DNA of 64,000 nt from Novosphingobium fluoreni (GTDB taxonomy: Bacteria > Pseudomonadota > Alphaproteobacteria > Sphingomonadales > Sphingomonadaceae), in assembly GCF_014196615.1 (NCBI RefSeq), contig NZ_JACIDY010000007.1:124001-188000 (forward strand), written 5' to 3'. The position numbers and the translations under genes were made by a program. The notes below the pieces were generated by a model that saw only the letters and a program-made list of their open reading frames with translations, did not search any database and was not told the DNA's origin. Every line of letters starts with the position of its first letter. Position 1 is the first letter of the stretch. Of this stretch, positions 8,725 through 17,797 are shown piece after piece.

Positions 8725-9876
8725 ATGGCCCAGGCCCTCTACATTCACTGGCCGTTCTGCCTCGCCAAATGTCCCTATTGTGACTTCAACAGCCATGTCC
8801 GCGACCGGGTGGACCATGGCGTGTGGGAGCGTGCCCTGCTTGCCGATATGCGCCGTGAGGCCGAAGTGGCGGGCGGACAGCCCTTGCGCTCGATCTTCTT
8901 TGGTGGCGGCACGCCCTCGCTGATGCCCCCGGCGCTGGTCGAGCGGCTGCTACGCGAGGCCCAGCATCTCTGGGGCTTCGATCCTGACATCGAGATCACG
9001 CTGGAAGGCAATCCCTCCTCGGTAGAGGCAGCGAACTATGCCGCCCTCGCCAGCGCCGGGATCAACCGGGCATCGCTGGGCATCCAGGCGCTCGACAACG
9101 CAACATTGCGCTTCCTGGGCCGGCTGCACGATGCGGATGAGGCGCTGACGGCGCTGGATGTGGCACAGCAGCATTTCGACCGCGTCTCGTTCGATCTCAT
9201 TTATGCGCGGCCGGGGCAGACGGTGGCTCAGTGGGAAGCGGAACTGCGCCGCGCGATCGGCTTTGGCACGAGCCACTTCTCGCTTTACCAGCTGACGATA
9301 GAGCCGGGCACCCGGTTCGAGACGATGGTGCGCAAGGGCGATTTCGTGCCGCTGAATGATGATGCCTGCGCCGATCTGTTCGACCTGACGCGGGCCGTCA
9401 CGGCGGCGGCGGGACTACCGGCGTACGAAATCAGCAATCATGCCCGCCTAGGCGACGAAGGCCGTCATAACCTGACTTACTGGCGCTATGAGGACTATTG
9501 CGGCATCGGCCCGGGCGCGCATGGTCGGCGGGGCGGCGTGGCGACCACGCGCCATCGCAAGCCGGAGAATTGGCTGGACGCGATCGCCCGCCAGGAAGAC
9601 GGGATTGCCGAAGCAAGGCCGCTGGCAAGGAACGAGCGCGCGGCGGAGGCCATGCTGATGGGCCTGCGTCTGCGGGAAGGCGTCGATCTGGGCGTTCTTT
9701 CGGCCCGACTGGGTGTGCCCAGGACTGAACTGTATGACCCTGAGAAGCTGGCGTTTTACCAGCGCCAAGGCCTTGCTTGGCAAACAGCGGAAAGGATCGG
9801 CGTGACCGAGGCGGGCATGCCCCTGCTCGACGCCCTGCTGGCGGAACTGGTGCCGGCCGCCCTGGTCGAGGCGTGA
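8725..9876 (+). CDS. hemW: Heme chaperone HemW (radical SAM)
   Basis: Radical-SAM protein of the HemW type, a heme chaperone formerly called oxygen-independent coproporphyrinogen oxidase-like. The cluster motif CxxxCxxC is seen as CLAKCPYC at about residues 12-19. The heme-binding HNxxYW motif specific to HemW (HNLTYW) is present, which separates it from true HemN. At 383 aa its length is normal. Its stop overlaps the GTG start of the xerC-like gene (GTGA). Confidence 0.96.
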   Translation: MAQALYIHWPFCLAKCPYCDFNSHVRDRVDHGVWERALLADMRREAEVAGGQPLRSIFFGGGTPSLMPPALVERLLREAQHLWGFDPDIEITLEGNPSSVEAANYAALASAGINRASLGIQALDNATLRFLGRLHDADEALTALDVAQQHFDRVSFDLIYARPGQTVAQWEAELRRAIGFGTSHFSLYQLTIEPGTRFETMVRKGDFVPLNDDACADLFDLTRAVTAAAGLPAYEISNHARLGDEGRHNLTYWRYEDYCGIGPGAHGRRGGVATTRHRKPENWLDAIARQEDGIAEARPLARNERAAEAMLMGLRLREGVDLGVLSARLGVPRTELYDPEKLAFYQRQGLAWQTAERIGVTEAGMPLLDALLAELVPAALVEA

Positions 9877-10766
9877 CGCACGCCGATATTCTGGAAGCCT
9901 GGAGCGGGCATCTCAGCCATGGCCGCAGACGCTCGCCCCATACGGTGCGCGCCTATACCGCCGCCGCAGCTCGGCTGATCAGCCACGAAGCCACGAATTG
10001 GGAGACGATCGCCCGCATAACGGCGACCGATTTGCGCAACCACATCGCCGCGCGCCGGGCGCAGGGCCTTGGCAATGCTTCCGTCGCGCGTGAGCTTTCG
10101 GCGCTTCGCGCTTTCCTGAGCTTCGCGCGGGAGAAGGCGCAGTTGGGACAGTCTGCGCCTCCGCGCCTGAAGGGGCCCCGGATCAAGAAGGGCCTGCCCC
10201 GCCCCGTCACCCCGGATGAGGCCGTCCACCTGGCGGCCACTGTCGAGGAAGACGCCAAGACGGAATGGATCGGCGCGCGCGATCGGGCTGTCCTGATCCT
10301 GCTGTACGGTGCAGGCCTGCGCATCGCCGAGGCACTGTCTATCACCGGAAAGGCGCTTCCGCTGGGAGAGACCTTGCTGGTGACAGGCAAGGGCGGAAAG
10401 CAACGCTTGGTGCCGTTGCTCCCGGCGGTGCGTGCCGCGATCACCGATTACCTGGCGAAATCGCCGTGGCCGGTCGGGCGCGAGGACCCGCTGTTTCGAG
10501 GCGAGAAAGGCGGCCCCCTGGCGCAAGGCATGGTGCAAAAGACGATGGCCCGTGCGCGGCAATGCCTGGGCCTGCCGCCCACGGCAACGCCCCACGCCTT
10601 GCGCCACAGCTTCGCCACGCACCTGCTGGGTGCAGGCGCCGACTTGCGATCGCTGCAGGAACTGCTCGGCCATGCCAGCCTGGGATCGACGCAGATCTAC
10701 ACCAAGGTCGACGCAGCGACTTTGCTGGACGTCTACCGCAATGCCCACCCGCGCGAAGCCAACTGA
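9873..10766 (+). CDS. xerC: Tyrosine recombinase XerC
   Basis: Site-specific tyrosine recombinase that resolves chromosome dimers at dif. The SAM-like N-terminal domain (LEAWSGHLSHGRRRSPHTVR) is followed by a catalytic domain with all expected residues: Arg in GAGLRIAEAL, Lys in TGKGGKQRLVPL, HxxR in HALRHSFATH, His in GHASLGST and Tyr in QIYTKV. I use the GTG at 9873 (297 aa), which overlaps the hemW stop. A longer frame exists upstream but lies inside hemW and has non-conserved sequence. XerC and XerD are hard to tell apart; XerC is preferred for length and context. Confidence 0.88.
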   Translation: MTHADILEAWSGHLSHGRRRSPHTVRAYTAAAARLISHEATNWETIARITATDLRNHIAARRAQGLGNASVARELSALRAFLSFAREKAQLGQSAPPRLKGPRIKKGLPRPVTPDEAVHLAATVEEDAKTEWIGARDRAVLILLYGAGLRIAEALSITGKALPLGETLLVTGKGGKQRLVPLLPAVRAAITDYLAKSPWPVGREDPLFRGEKGGPLAQGMVQKTMARARQCLGLPPTATPHALRHSFATHLLGAGADLRSLQELLGHASLGSTQIYTKVDAATLLDVYRNAHPREAN

Positions 10767-10770
10767 TCCT

Positions 10771-11376
10771 CTATCGCTTGGCGCGCGGCTTCCATGTGAT
10801 AACGCGATAGACGTAGTAGACAACCGTCAGGCCGGCGACGGCAATCGTCGCCCAGCCCAGCCACTGCTCAGCCTCGCCAAAGGCTCTCCCGGCCCATCGC
10901 CCCAGCGCAATCAGAAAGGCATTCCAGATCGCCGCGCCGGCTGCGGTGTAGGCCAGGAACTGCCAGTGCTTCATATGCGCCAGCCCCGCCGGGATCGAAA
11001 CCACCGAACGAAACATCGGCATGAACCGCAGCGCAAAGACCACCGCCCCGCCGTGCTTGCGAAAGAACCGCGTGCCGGTTTCCACGTCCTCCCACTCCAT
11101 GGTCAGCCAGCGGCCCCAGCGATCCACGAAGGGCTGAAGCCGCTCGTACCCCAGCCGATCGGCCACGAGGAACAGGACGTAGTTGCCCAGGGTTGAACCG
11201 ATCGTCCCGGCAATCAGCAGCGGCACGAACTGCATTGAGCCGTTGGCGACCGCAAAGCCGCCCACACCCATGATCAATTCGGAAGGGATCGGCGGAAAGA
11301 TGTTCTCCACCGCCATCAACAGCGCGATGCCCAGGTAGCCGCCGCCTTGGATGAACTGGATGACCCACGAATTCAT
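10771..11376 (-). CDS. DedA family membrane protein
   Basis: A 201-aa inner-membrane protein of the DedA/SNARE-associated (VTT domain) family, which includes undecaprenyl-phosphate and phospholipid flippases. It has about five hydrophobic segments. The conserved glycine/proline motif ENIFPPIPSELIM lies near residues 24-36, with RFMPMFRSVVSIPAGLAHM in the middle, both DedA hallmarks. It follows gshB by 16 bases on the same strand with a GAGGG ribosome site. Its 3' end nearly touches the convergent xerC stop (four bases). Confidence 0.93.
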   Translation of the reverse strand: MNSWVIQFIQGGGYLGIALLMAVENIFPPIPSELIMGVGGFAVANGSMQFVPLLIAGTIGSTLGNYVLFLVADRLGYERLQPFVDRWGRWLTMEWEDVETGTRFFRKHGGAVVFALRFMPMFRSVVSIPAGLAHMKHWQFLAYTAAGAAIWNAFLIALGRWAGRAFGEAEQWLGWATIAVAGLTVVYYVYRVITWKPRAKR

Positions 11377-11392
11377 GAGCGGCCCTCACCGC

Positions 11393-12358
11393 CTACATGG
11401 CGGCGTGGCGGCGCTCTATGGCCTCCCAGATCCGCGCGCCCGTATCGGTACCGTTGAACCGATCGATCGCCACGATACCGGTTGGGGAAGTCACGTTGAT
11501 TTCTGTAAGCCATTGTCCGCCGATCACATCGATGCCGACGAAAACCAGCCCGCGGCGCTTCAGTTCCGGCCCCATCGCCGCGCAAATCTCTTCTTCGCGC
11601 GCGGTCAGCTGGGTTTGCTCGGCCGATCCCCCGACCGCCAGGTTGGAGCGGAACTCTCCCTCGCCCGGCTTGCGATTGATGGCCCCGGCAAACTCGCCAT
11701 CGACCAGCACGATGCGCTTGTCGCCCTCGCTCACCGAAGGAAGAAACGGCTGCACCATGAATGGCTCGGGCCAGACCTGGCCGAACAACTCGGCCAATGC
11801 GCCAAGGTTGGAACCGTCAGCTGGCACCCGGAACACAGCCTTGCCGCCATTGCCGTGCAGCGGCTTTACCACCAGATCGCCCGGATGCGCGGCATGAAAG
11901 CGCCGAACATCATCCAGCCGGCGCGCGACGAACGTCGGTGGCATAAACCGGGCGTAATCCAGCACCATCACCTTTTCAGGCGCATTGCGAACCGCCACCG
12001 GATCGTTGACCACCAGCGTCGTGCCCTCAAGCCGCTCCAGCAAGTGCGTGCCGGTGATATAGCCCAGGTCGAACGGCGGGTCCTGGCGCATCAGCACTAC
12101 GTCCACATCGCGGGCCAGATCGATCAGGCGATGCTCGTCGCGCGCGAAATGGTCGCCTTGCACCTTCTGCACCGTCACTGGTGAGGCCCATGCCGTCAGC
12201 CGCCCGCCATCGCCGGTATCGTAAGCCAGCGAGCGGACATCATAGTGGAACAGCGTATGCCCCCGCGCCTGCGCCGCCAGCATCAGCGCGAAGGACGAAT
12301 CCCCCGCGATATTGACCGATTCAAGCGGGTCCATCTGGACCGCAACGCGTAAAGCCAT
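11393..12358 (-). CDS. gshB: Glutathione synthase
   Basis: ATP-grasp enzyme that joins gamma-glutamylcysteine and glycine. The 321-aa protein begins with the PreATP-grasp domain (VAVQMDPLESVNIAGDSSFA). It contains VMRQDPPFDLGYI and KPLHGNGGKAVFRV (ATP loop) and ends with the substrate/metal site DVIGGQWLTEINVTSPTGI. Length and motifs are those of proteobacterial GshB. dedA follows closely; yraN and rsmI lie upstream on the same strand with a 145-base gap. Confidence 0.98.
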   Translation of the reverse strand: MALRVAVQMDPLESVNIAGDSSFALMLAAQARGHTLFHYDVRSLAYDTGDGGRLTAWASPVTVQKVQGDHFARDEHRLIDLARDVDVVLMRQDPPFDLGYITGTHLLERLEGTTLVVNDPVAVRNAPEKVMVLDYARFMPPTFVARRLDDVRRFHAAHPGDLVVKPLHGNGGKAVFRVPADGSNLGALAELFGQVWPEPFMVQPFLPSVSEGDKRIVLVDGEFAGAINRKPGEGEFRSNLAVGGSAEQTQLTAREEEICAAMGPELKRRGLVFVGIDVIGGQWLTEINVTSPTGIVAIDRFNGTDTGARIWEAIERRHAAM

Positions 12359-12503
12359 GGTGTTCCTCGCCTAAGGGCCGATACTGGCGGCCGCATTAGC
12401 GCAAAACCATCACCGGGCGAGTAGTTTCGTGGGCGTTGGCCGCACGATTGCCTCGCCCCATGTAGTCGATCGTGTCTTGAGGTGGCGGCAGACCCCTTGT
12501 CCC

Positions 12504-12866
12504 TCAGGCGCCGGGTTGCCACGCATTGGCGATCCGGCGCGGCCAACATCCCGGCGCCAACAGCAGCACATCAATCCGCATTTCGTCCCCCGGCCGCACG
12601 AAGCCCGCGGCGATGGCCTCGGCAGCGGCAGCTACACGTCGAAGTCGGTATGCATCGATTGCCAGATCGCGCTCACGCCGATCGCGCCGCCACTTTACCT
12701 CAACGAAGCATAGCACTCGCCCGCGCCTGGCGACGATATCCACCTCGCCTCGCGCCGTCTTCACGCGTTGGGCCAGGATGCGCCACCCGGTCAGCCGCAG
12801 ATACCATGCCGCCAGCGTCTCACCACGTCGACCGCGCCGCTCCGCCTCAGACCTGTTCCGCGTCAC
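12504..12866 (-). CDS. YraN/UPF0102 family endonuclease-like protein
   Basis: A 120-aa member of UPF0102 with a restriction-endonuclease-like core: Glu in GRRGETLAAWYL, then GEVDIVARRG and CFVEVKWR, which together form the E...D...ExK metal site of the fold. Its cellular job is not established. The start is a GTG (12866-12864) overlapping the rsmI stop by three bases, the standard rsmI-yraN coupling seen in many proteobacteria. Confidence 0.92.
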   Translation of the reverse strand: MTRNRSEAERRGRRGETLAAWYLRLTGWRILAQRVKTARGEVDIVARRGRVLCFVEVKWRRDRRERDLAIDAYRLRRVAAAAEAIAAGFVRPGDEMRIDVLLLAPGCWPRRIANAWQPGA

Positions 12867-13690
12867 TTCAACTCCAGCGCGCGGGCATACAACATCTTGC
12901 GATCGAGCCCCGTCGCCTTGGCCACCTGAGCGACCGCCTGCGAGGATTTTCGCGTAGCCAGCGCCTCACGCAGGAGTGCATCGACATCGAACTTGCCGGG
13001 CGGCTCATCCACGGGCGGGCCGATCATCAACACGATCTCTCCCTTGGGCGGATGGGCCGCGTAGTGGGTGATGAGATCGGCCGGCGAGCCCGTGCGGCAT
13101 TCCTCGAACCGCTTGGTCAATTCCCGTGCCACAGCGATTTCGCGGCCCGGCAGGACGCTCTCGATCGCAGCCAGGGAATCCAGCAAGCGTGGCGCAGTGT
13201 CGTAGAACATCAAGGTAGCGGGCACGCTCGACATCTCGCGCAGCACATCTTCGCGGGCTTTCTGCTTGTTCGGCAGGAACCCGGCGAACAGAAACCGGTC
13301 ATTCGGCAAGCCCGAAAGCGTCAGCGCCACCGGAACCGCGCTCGCGCCTGGCAGGCTGGTAACGGCGATGCCCTCTTCGCGCGCCGAGCGAACAAGCCGG
13401 TATCCAGGGTCCGAGATCAGCGGCGTCCCCGCGTCGCTCACCAGCGCGACCGCTTCTTCCCGCATCAACGCCAACAGCCGTTCGCGCGCGGATGCGTCGG
13501 CATGATCGTCGTATCGCAGCAGGCGCTTTTTAAGGCCCAGGTGGTTGAGCAGCTTTCCCGTGACGCGCGTATCCTCGCACGCTACCACTGCGACTTCGCG
13601 CAGCACCTCGATCGCGCGCAGGGTTATGTCGCCAAGGTTGCCAATCGGGGTCGCGACTATGTAGAGGCCCGGGGGAAGCGGTTGATCCAT
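12863..13690 (-). CDS. rsmI: 16S rRNA 2'-O-methyltransferase RsmI
   Basis: Methylates the 2'-OH of C1402 in 16S rRNA. I start at ATG 13690 (275 aa: MDQPLPPGLYIVATPIGNLGD), because the family begins here. The longer frame runs through the opposite-strand lipoprotein gene. The SAM-binding tetrapyrrole-methylase core shows ATPIGNLGDITLRA, CEDTRVTGKLLNHLG, VSDAGTPLISDPGY and LPGASAVPVAL. It is followed by yraN with an overlap and is divergent from the LpoA-like gene (40 bases apart). Confidence 0.97.
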   Translation of the reverse strand: MDQPLPPGLYIVATPIGNLGDITLRAIEVLREVAVVACEDTRVTGKLLNHLGLKKRLLRYDDHADASARERLLALMREEAVALVSDAGTPLISDPGYRLVRSAREEGIAVTSLPGASAVPVALTLSGLPNDRFLFAGFLPNKQKAREDVLREMSSVPATLMFYDTAPRLLDSLAAIESVLPGREIAVARELTKRFEECRTGSPADLITHYAAHPPKGEIVLMIGPPVDEPPGKFDVDALLREALATRKSSQAVAQVAKATGLDRKMLYARALELK

Positions 13691-13730
13691 GGGGCTTTCC
13701 TTGGCCCAATCCGGAGGGGAACGGCAAGTG

Positions 13731-14906
13731 ATGTTCGAACAGCGCATAGTGCAAGCACGATTGCCAAGGCGCAACTTGCTGGCGGCGGCGGCGATGGCGA
13801 CGCTGGCGGCTTGCGCCGTGGTGCCCAAGGGCCCGGCGCCCACCACTGCACCTGCCCCCAGGCCCGCCCCGTCCGGCAGCCAGCTCCCCAGCGACAGCCA
13901 GCGCCACCGCATCGCCCTGCTCGTCCCGATGAACGGCGTGAACGGCGCGGTCGGCCAATCGATCGCCAATGCGGCCACCATGGCGGTGATGGACACCAAC
14001 GCGCAGAACCTGCGCATCACGAATTACGACACCTCGGCCGGAGCGGCATCGGCCGCCTCTCGCGCGATCGCCGACGGCAACCAGCTGATCCTGGGGCCCT
14101 TGCTCGCCGACGACATCCCCGCCGTGGCTGGCGTGGCGCGTGCAGCGAAAGTGCCGATCATCTCTTTCTCCAATGATGCCGATGCCGCCGGGCGTGACGT
14201 TTACGTGATGGGCAGCCTGCCGGGCGAATCGATCCGCCGCACGGTGCGCTATGCACGCGGACGCGGGGTCACCAGCTTCGCCGCATTGGTCCCCAAGGGC
14301 GATTATGGTGAGCGTGCGTCGGCGGCATTGATCGCCGAGACCCGCGCGGCCGGGGGATCGCTGACGGCCATGGAAAGCTACGATCGCAGCGCCGCCTCGA
14401 TCACCGCCGCAGCGTCGAAGCTGCGCGGGCGGGGGGCGGTCGATGCGATTCTGATTGCCGATAGCGGCAGCTTGTCCGCCCGGGCCGCAGGCGTCCTCAA
14501 GCCGCGCGGGGCCGCTTCGCCCCGGCTGCTGGGCACGGAATTGTGGAGCGGGGAAAAAGCGCTCTCCACCTCGCCATCGCTGGAAGGCGCATGGTTCGCC
14601 GCCGTTTCCGACACGCGCTTTCCGCAATTCGTGAAAAGCTACCGCACCCGCTTTGGCGCGGCGCCCTATCGCATCGCCACGCTGGGCTATGACGCGGTGC
14701 TGCTGACATTGCGCGTCGCGCGGGACTGGAAGCCGGGCCGCATGTTCCCGACCACCTCGCTCACTTCGCCCGACGGTTTCCTGGGCCTGGACGGCGCTTT
14801 CCGGTTCGATCGTTCGGGCGTGATCAATCGCGCATTTGAAGTGCGTGAGGTCAGCGGCGGCGCAGTGAAGGTGGTCAGCCCCGCCCCTACCAAGTTCGGC
14901 AACTGA
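13731..14906 (+). CDS. Penicillin-binding protein activator (LpoA-like) lipoprotein
   Basis: A lipoprotein (lipobox LAAC about 25 residues after the start) with a periplasmic-binding-protein type I fold, as in LpoA, which activates PBP1A in gammaproteobacteria. The visible blocks are HRIALLVPMNGVNGAVGQSI, LILGPLLADDIPAVA and LGYDAVLLTLRVARDW. The N-terminal TPR part of enterobacterial LpoA is absent; at 391 aa it is the short alphaproteobacterial form. ATG 13731 has GGAGGGG about ten bases upstream. That it activates a PBP in this organism is inferred from the family. The rsmI-lpoA divergent arrangement is common. Confidence 0.88.
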   Translation: MFEQRIVQARLPRRNLLAAAAMATLAACAVVPKGPAPTTAPAPRPAPSGSQLPSDSQRHRIALLVPMNGVNGAVGQSIANAATMAVMDTNAQNLRITNYDTSAGAASAASRAIADGNQLILGPLLADDIPAVAGVARAAKVPIISFSNDADAAGRDVYVMGSLPGESIRRTVRYARGRGVTSFAALVPKGDYGERASAALIAETRAAGGSLTAMESYDRSAASITAAASKLRGRGAVDAILIADSGSLSARAAGVLKPRGAASPRLLGTELWSGEKALSTSPSLEGAWFAAVSDTRFPQFVKSYRTRFGAAPYRIATLGYDAVLLTLRVARDWKPGRMFPTTSLTSPDGFLGLDGAFRFDRSGVINRAFEVREVSGGAVKVVSPAPTKFGN

Positions 14907-14923
14907 TATCGTCTGAGGCTATT

Positions 14924-14942
14924 TCCCCTGCGTAAGCGGGGA
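14924..14942. repeat. REP-like hairpin unit
   Basis: A short stem (TCCCC-T-GC pairing with GC-GGGGA) followed by TGACG. The sequence GCGGGGATGACG matches the arm of the REP-like element at 40266-40363, so this is probably a single unit of the same intergenic family. It lies 18 bases after the lipoprotein stop. Confidence 0.5.
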
Positions 14943-14960
14943 TGACGGAGTCGGCGATAA

Positions 14961-14993
14961 CCCGCGCCCCCAACTTGCCCCGATGGGCGCGGG
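14961..14993 (+). promoter_or_regulatory. Hairpin overlapping the parE ribosome-binding site
   Basis: Two perfect 9-base arms (14961-14969 and 14985-14993) form a GC-only stem. The 3' arm runs into the parE Shine-Dalgarno GGGAGG (14991-14996), so the folded RNA could hide the site. Whether this regulates ParE synthesis is inference. Confidence 0.5.
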
Positions 14994-15009
14994 AGGCCAT
15001 AACGCGAAC

Positions 15010-17004
15010 ATGTCCGACGATCTCTTCGACAAGCTTCCCACCGCAGCCGGCGAAACCTACGACGGCTCCGCCATCGAGGTTCTGGAAGGGCTGGAGCCCG
15101 TCCGTCGCCGCCCCGGCATGTATATCGGCGGCACCGATGAGCGGGCGCTGCACCATCTGGCCGCCGAAGTGCTGGACAACGCCATGGACGAGGCTGTGGC
15201 CGGCCACGCCAACCGCATCGAGGTGTTGCTGGATGAAGGCAATCGCCTGACCATCACCGACAACGGGCGCGGTATCCCGGTGGACGAACATCCCAAGTTT
15301 CCGGGCAAGTCGGCGTTGGAAGTGATCCTTTCTACCCTGCACTCCGGCGGCAAGTTCTCCGGCAAGGCCTACGCCACCAGCGGCGGGTTGCACGGTGTCG
15401 GCATATCGGTGGTGAACGCACTGTCCAGCCACACCCGCGTGGAAGTGGCGCGAAACAAGGAATTGTACGCGCAGGAATTTTCGCGTGGTGCTACTCTGGG
15501 CAAGCTGCAGAAGATCGGCGCGGCGCCCAACCGGCGCGGCACCTCCGTGGCCTTTATCCCCGACACCGAGATTTTCGGCGACCAGCAGTTCAAGCCGGCA
15601 CGGCTGTTCAAGCTGGTCCGCTCCAAGGCCTACCTCTTTGCCGGCGTCGAGATCCGCTGGAAATGCGCGCCTTCGCTCGCCAGCGAGGATGTGCCCGCGG
15701 AGGCGGTATTCCAGTTTCCCGGCGGCCTTGCCGATCATTTGGCGGAGCAGATCGGCGGGCGCGAATGCGTCACCACGCAATTTTTTTCCGGCAGCCAGGA
15801 CTTCCCCAAGGAAGGCGGCGCGGAGCAAGGCCGGGTCGAATGGGCGATCGCCTGGCCGCTGTACTCCGACGGGGCCTACTCGTACTACTGCAACACCATC
15901 CCGACACCCGATGGCGGCACCCACGAACAAGGCCTGCGCGGGGCGTTGACCAAGGGGATGCGCGCCTTTGCCGAATTGGTCGGTCAGGGCAAGAAGGTGA
16001 AGGACCTGACGCCTGACGACGTGGTGACCGGCAGCGAAGTGATGCTGTCCGTCTTCGTGCGCGACCCGCAATTCCAAAGCCAGACCAAGGATCGGCTGAC
16101 CTCACCCGATGCGATCCGCCTGGTGGAAAATGCGGTGCGCGATCACTTCGATCACTTCCTGACCGACAATCTCGATCGCGGCAAGGCTCTGCTTGGCTCG
16201 ATCCTGGAGCGGATGGACGAGCGGCTTCGGCGCAAGGCGGAGCGGGAAGTCAAGCGCAAGACCGCCACCAACGCCCGCAAGCTGCGCCTGCCCGGCAAGC
16301 TGACGGACTGTTCGGGCGAAGGCAGCGGTGAGACCGAGCTGTTCATCGTCGAAGGGGACAGCGCCGGTGGCTCGGCCAAGCAAGCGCGCGATCGCAAGAC
16401 CCAGGCGATCCTGCCGATCCGAGGCAAGATCCTCAACGTCGCCAGCGCCAGCGCCGACAAGATCCGCGGCAATCAGGAAATCGCCGACCTGCAACTTGCG
16501 CTCGGGTGCGGCATCCGCAAGGACTGCAACCCGGACAACCTGCGCTACGATCGCATCGTCATCATGACCGACGCCGACGTGGACGGCGCGCATATCGCCA
16601 CGTTGCTGATGACGTTTTTCTTCCAGGAAATGCCGGAGATCGTCCGCAAGGGGCATCTCTACCTGGCACAACCGCCGCTCTACCGGCTGACCAGCGGCGC
16701 GACCAGCGCCTATGCCCGCGACGACGCGCATCGCGCCGAACTGGAAAAGACCAAGTTCAAGGGCAAAAAGGTCGAAGTCGGCCGCTTCAAGGGCTTGGGC
16801 GAAATGAACCCGGGTCAGCTACGCGAAACGACGATGAGTCCGGAGACCCGCTCGCTCATCCGCATAACCCTGCCGCCCGAATACGAAGCGCGCGCCGCCG
16901 TGAAGGATCTGGTCGACCGCCTGATGGGCCGCAACCCAGAACACCGCTTTCAATTCATCCAAAACCGCGCGGGCGAGATCGATCCGGAGCTGATCGACGC
17001 TTGA
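15010..17004 (+). CDS. parE: DNA topoisomerase IV subunit B
   Basis: ATPase subunit of topoisomerase IV, which unlinks replicated chromosomes with ParC. The N-terminal GHKL ATPase shows VRRRPGMYIGGTDERALHHL and VLDNAMDEA. The TOPRIM domain shows EGDSAGGSAKQARDR and the metal site DADVDGAHI. It ends with the conserved GRFKGLGEMNPGQL block. The protein is 664 aa from ATG 15010 (MSDDLFDKLP), chosen for the GGGAGG site about 13 bases upstream. GyrB is excluded by the shorter length and sequence style of ParE. Confidence 0.96.
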   Translation: MSDDLFDKLPTAAGETYDGSAIEVLEGLEPVRRRPGMYIGGTDERALHHLAAEVLDNAMDEAVAGHANRIEVLLDEGNRLTITDNGRGIPVDEHPKFPGKSALEVILSTLHSGGKFSGKAYATSGGLHGVGISVVNALSSHTRVEVARNKELYAQEFSRGATLGKLQKIGAAPNRRGTSVAFIPDTEIFGDQQFKPARLFKLVRSKAYLFAGVEIRWKCAPSLASEDVPAEAVFQFPGGLADHLAEQIGGRECVTTQFFSGSQDFPKEGGAEQGRVEWAIAWPLYSDGAYSYYCNTIPTPDGGTHEQGLRGALTKGMRAFAELVGQGKKVKDLTPDDVVTGSEVMLSVFVRDPQFQSQTKDRLTSPDAIRLVENAVRDHFDHFLTDNLDRGKALLGSILERMDERLRRKAEREVKRKTATNARKLRLPGKLTDCSGEGSGETELFIVEGDSAGGSAKQARDRKTQAILPIRGKILNVASASADKIRGNQEIADLQLALGCGIRKDCNPDNLRYDRIVIMTDADVDGAHIATLLMTFFFQEMPEIVRKGHLYLAQPPLYRLTSGATSAYARDDAHRAELEKTKFKGKKVEVGRFKGLGEMNPGQLRETTMSPETRSLIRITLPPEYEARAAVKDLVDRLMGRNPEHRFQFIQNRAGEIDPELIDA

Positions 17005-17051
17005 TCGCGGGGCGACAAAATAGCTTCAAGGCACACCGCGTATTAAACGGA

Positions 17052-17076
17052 GGCCGTCACGCTTCGCATGACGGCC
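17052..17076. other. Hairpin between convergent genes
   Basis: A perfect 8-bp stem (17052-17059 with 17069-17076), 9-base loop, between the stops of parE and the convergent secreted-protein gene. There is no T-run on either side, so it is at best a weak terminator; it may protect transcript ends. Confidence 0.5.
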
Positions 17077-17086
17077 CGGTCTGGTG

Positions 17087-17710
17087 TTACTTCGTGACCG
17101 TCAGGTTGGCCTGCACCACACCCGGTGATGGCACTTCCAGCACCTTGGGCGGCGTGGGGACCGAACGGAACATCAGATCCTCGTCAAGAAACGCCTTCAC
17201 ATTCGCTCCCAGCGGAATGAAAGCACTGGTTCCAGTAGTGAGGAAGCCGGCAATCGGCACCAAGGCAATGGCTGCGACGACTCCGCCTGTTCCCGTAACA
17301 CCCTTGTCGTCGAACGTACCGGATAGCCGAACATTGCGATCACCCAGGCGCAGAGACACGACGCGCGCATTGATGTAGCCGGACTTGCCCCACATGCCCT
17401 TGTTACGCACTTCGGTAATCTCACCGATCGCGGGCGTGCCGGCTGGGATGACGACCACGCCACCGCTTTCAACATTCGAAGCAACTTCCATTTGGAAGCG
17501 CTGCCCCACGCGCAGCGCCTTCTTTTTGGTGGTCAACTCCTCACGAGTTTTGAGCGGCACTTCAAGGCCCGCGCGCAGAATGTTTTCCTGAGCATTCGGC
17601 AACACGACGGCGGCCTGCGTGACGGCCGGTTGCACGTTGGTGGTCTGTGCTTGCGCTATTGATGACGCGCACAAAAACAGGCCGCCTGCCGCAGCAAGAT
17701 ATGTCTTCAT
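17087..17710 (-). CDS. Secreted protein of unknown function
   Basis: A 207-aa protein with a clear signal peptide (MKTYLAAAGGLFLCASSIAQAQ, cleavage after AQA). The middle (residues about 65-130: GQRFQMEVASNVESGGVVVIPAGTP in part, then GEITEVRNKGMWGKSG) reads like a small beta-rich module with a glycine-rich hydrophobic stretch near 143-165 (TGTGGVVAAIALVPIAGFLTTG in pieces). I recognise no enzyme motif. A TTGACA -35-like hexamer (17772-17777, minus strand) and a GAGATC/GATCTC hairpin (17724-17739) lie in its upstream region. It stands alone, convergent with parE. It is probably a periplasmic or surface protein; function unknown. Confidence 0.75.
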   Translation of the reverse strand: MKTYLAAAGGLFLCASSIAQAQTTNVQPAVTQAAVVLPNAQENILRAGLEVPLKTREELTTKKKALRVGQRFQMEVASNVESGGVVVIPAGTPAIGEITEVRNKGMWGKSGYINARVVSLRLGDRNVRLSGTFDDKGVTGTGGVVAAIALVPIAGFLTTGTSAFIPLGANVKAFLDEDLMFRSVPTPPKVLEVPSPGVVQANLTVTK

Positions 17711-17723
17711 TGAGATGTCCCCC

Positions 17724-17739
17724 GAGATCCCCTGATCTC
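17724..17739 (-). promoter_or_regulatory. 5' leader hairpin of the secreted-protein gene
   Basis: Perfect 6-base arms GAGATC/GATCTC around a 4-base loop, ending a few bases before the GGGGGA ribosome site. It may help define the leader RNA; no known riboswitch is recognised. Confidence 0.35.
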
Positions 17740-17797
17740 TGGGTACAAGCCTATTTGTGCCGTCGCGATGCTGTCAACAAATATTGCTGAACCGTTT

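Noticed and set aside
9777..9872. Longer N-terminus of XerC
   Set aside because: The 32 extra codons lie inside hemW and do not resemble recombinases; GTG 9873 gives the usual length and a GTGA coupling.
12482..14176. Plus-strand open frame of 564 codons across yraN, rsmI and the LpoA-like gene
   Set aside because: It runs through two confident minus-strand genes and one plus-strand gene in another frame, and shows no family similarity.
14887..16077. Minus-strand open frame opposite parE
   Set aside because: Shadow of the parE GHKL domain; no ribosome site and no known domain.
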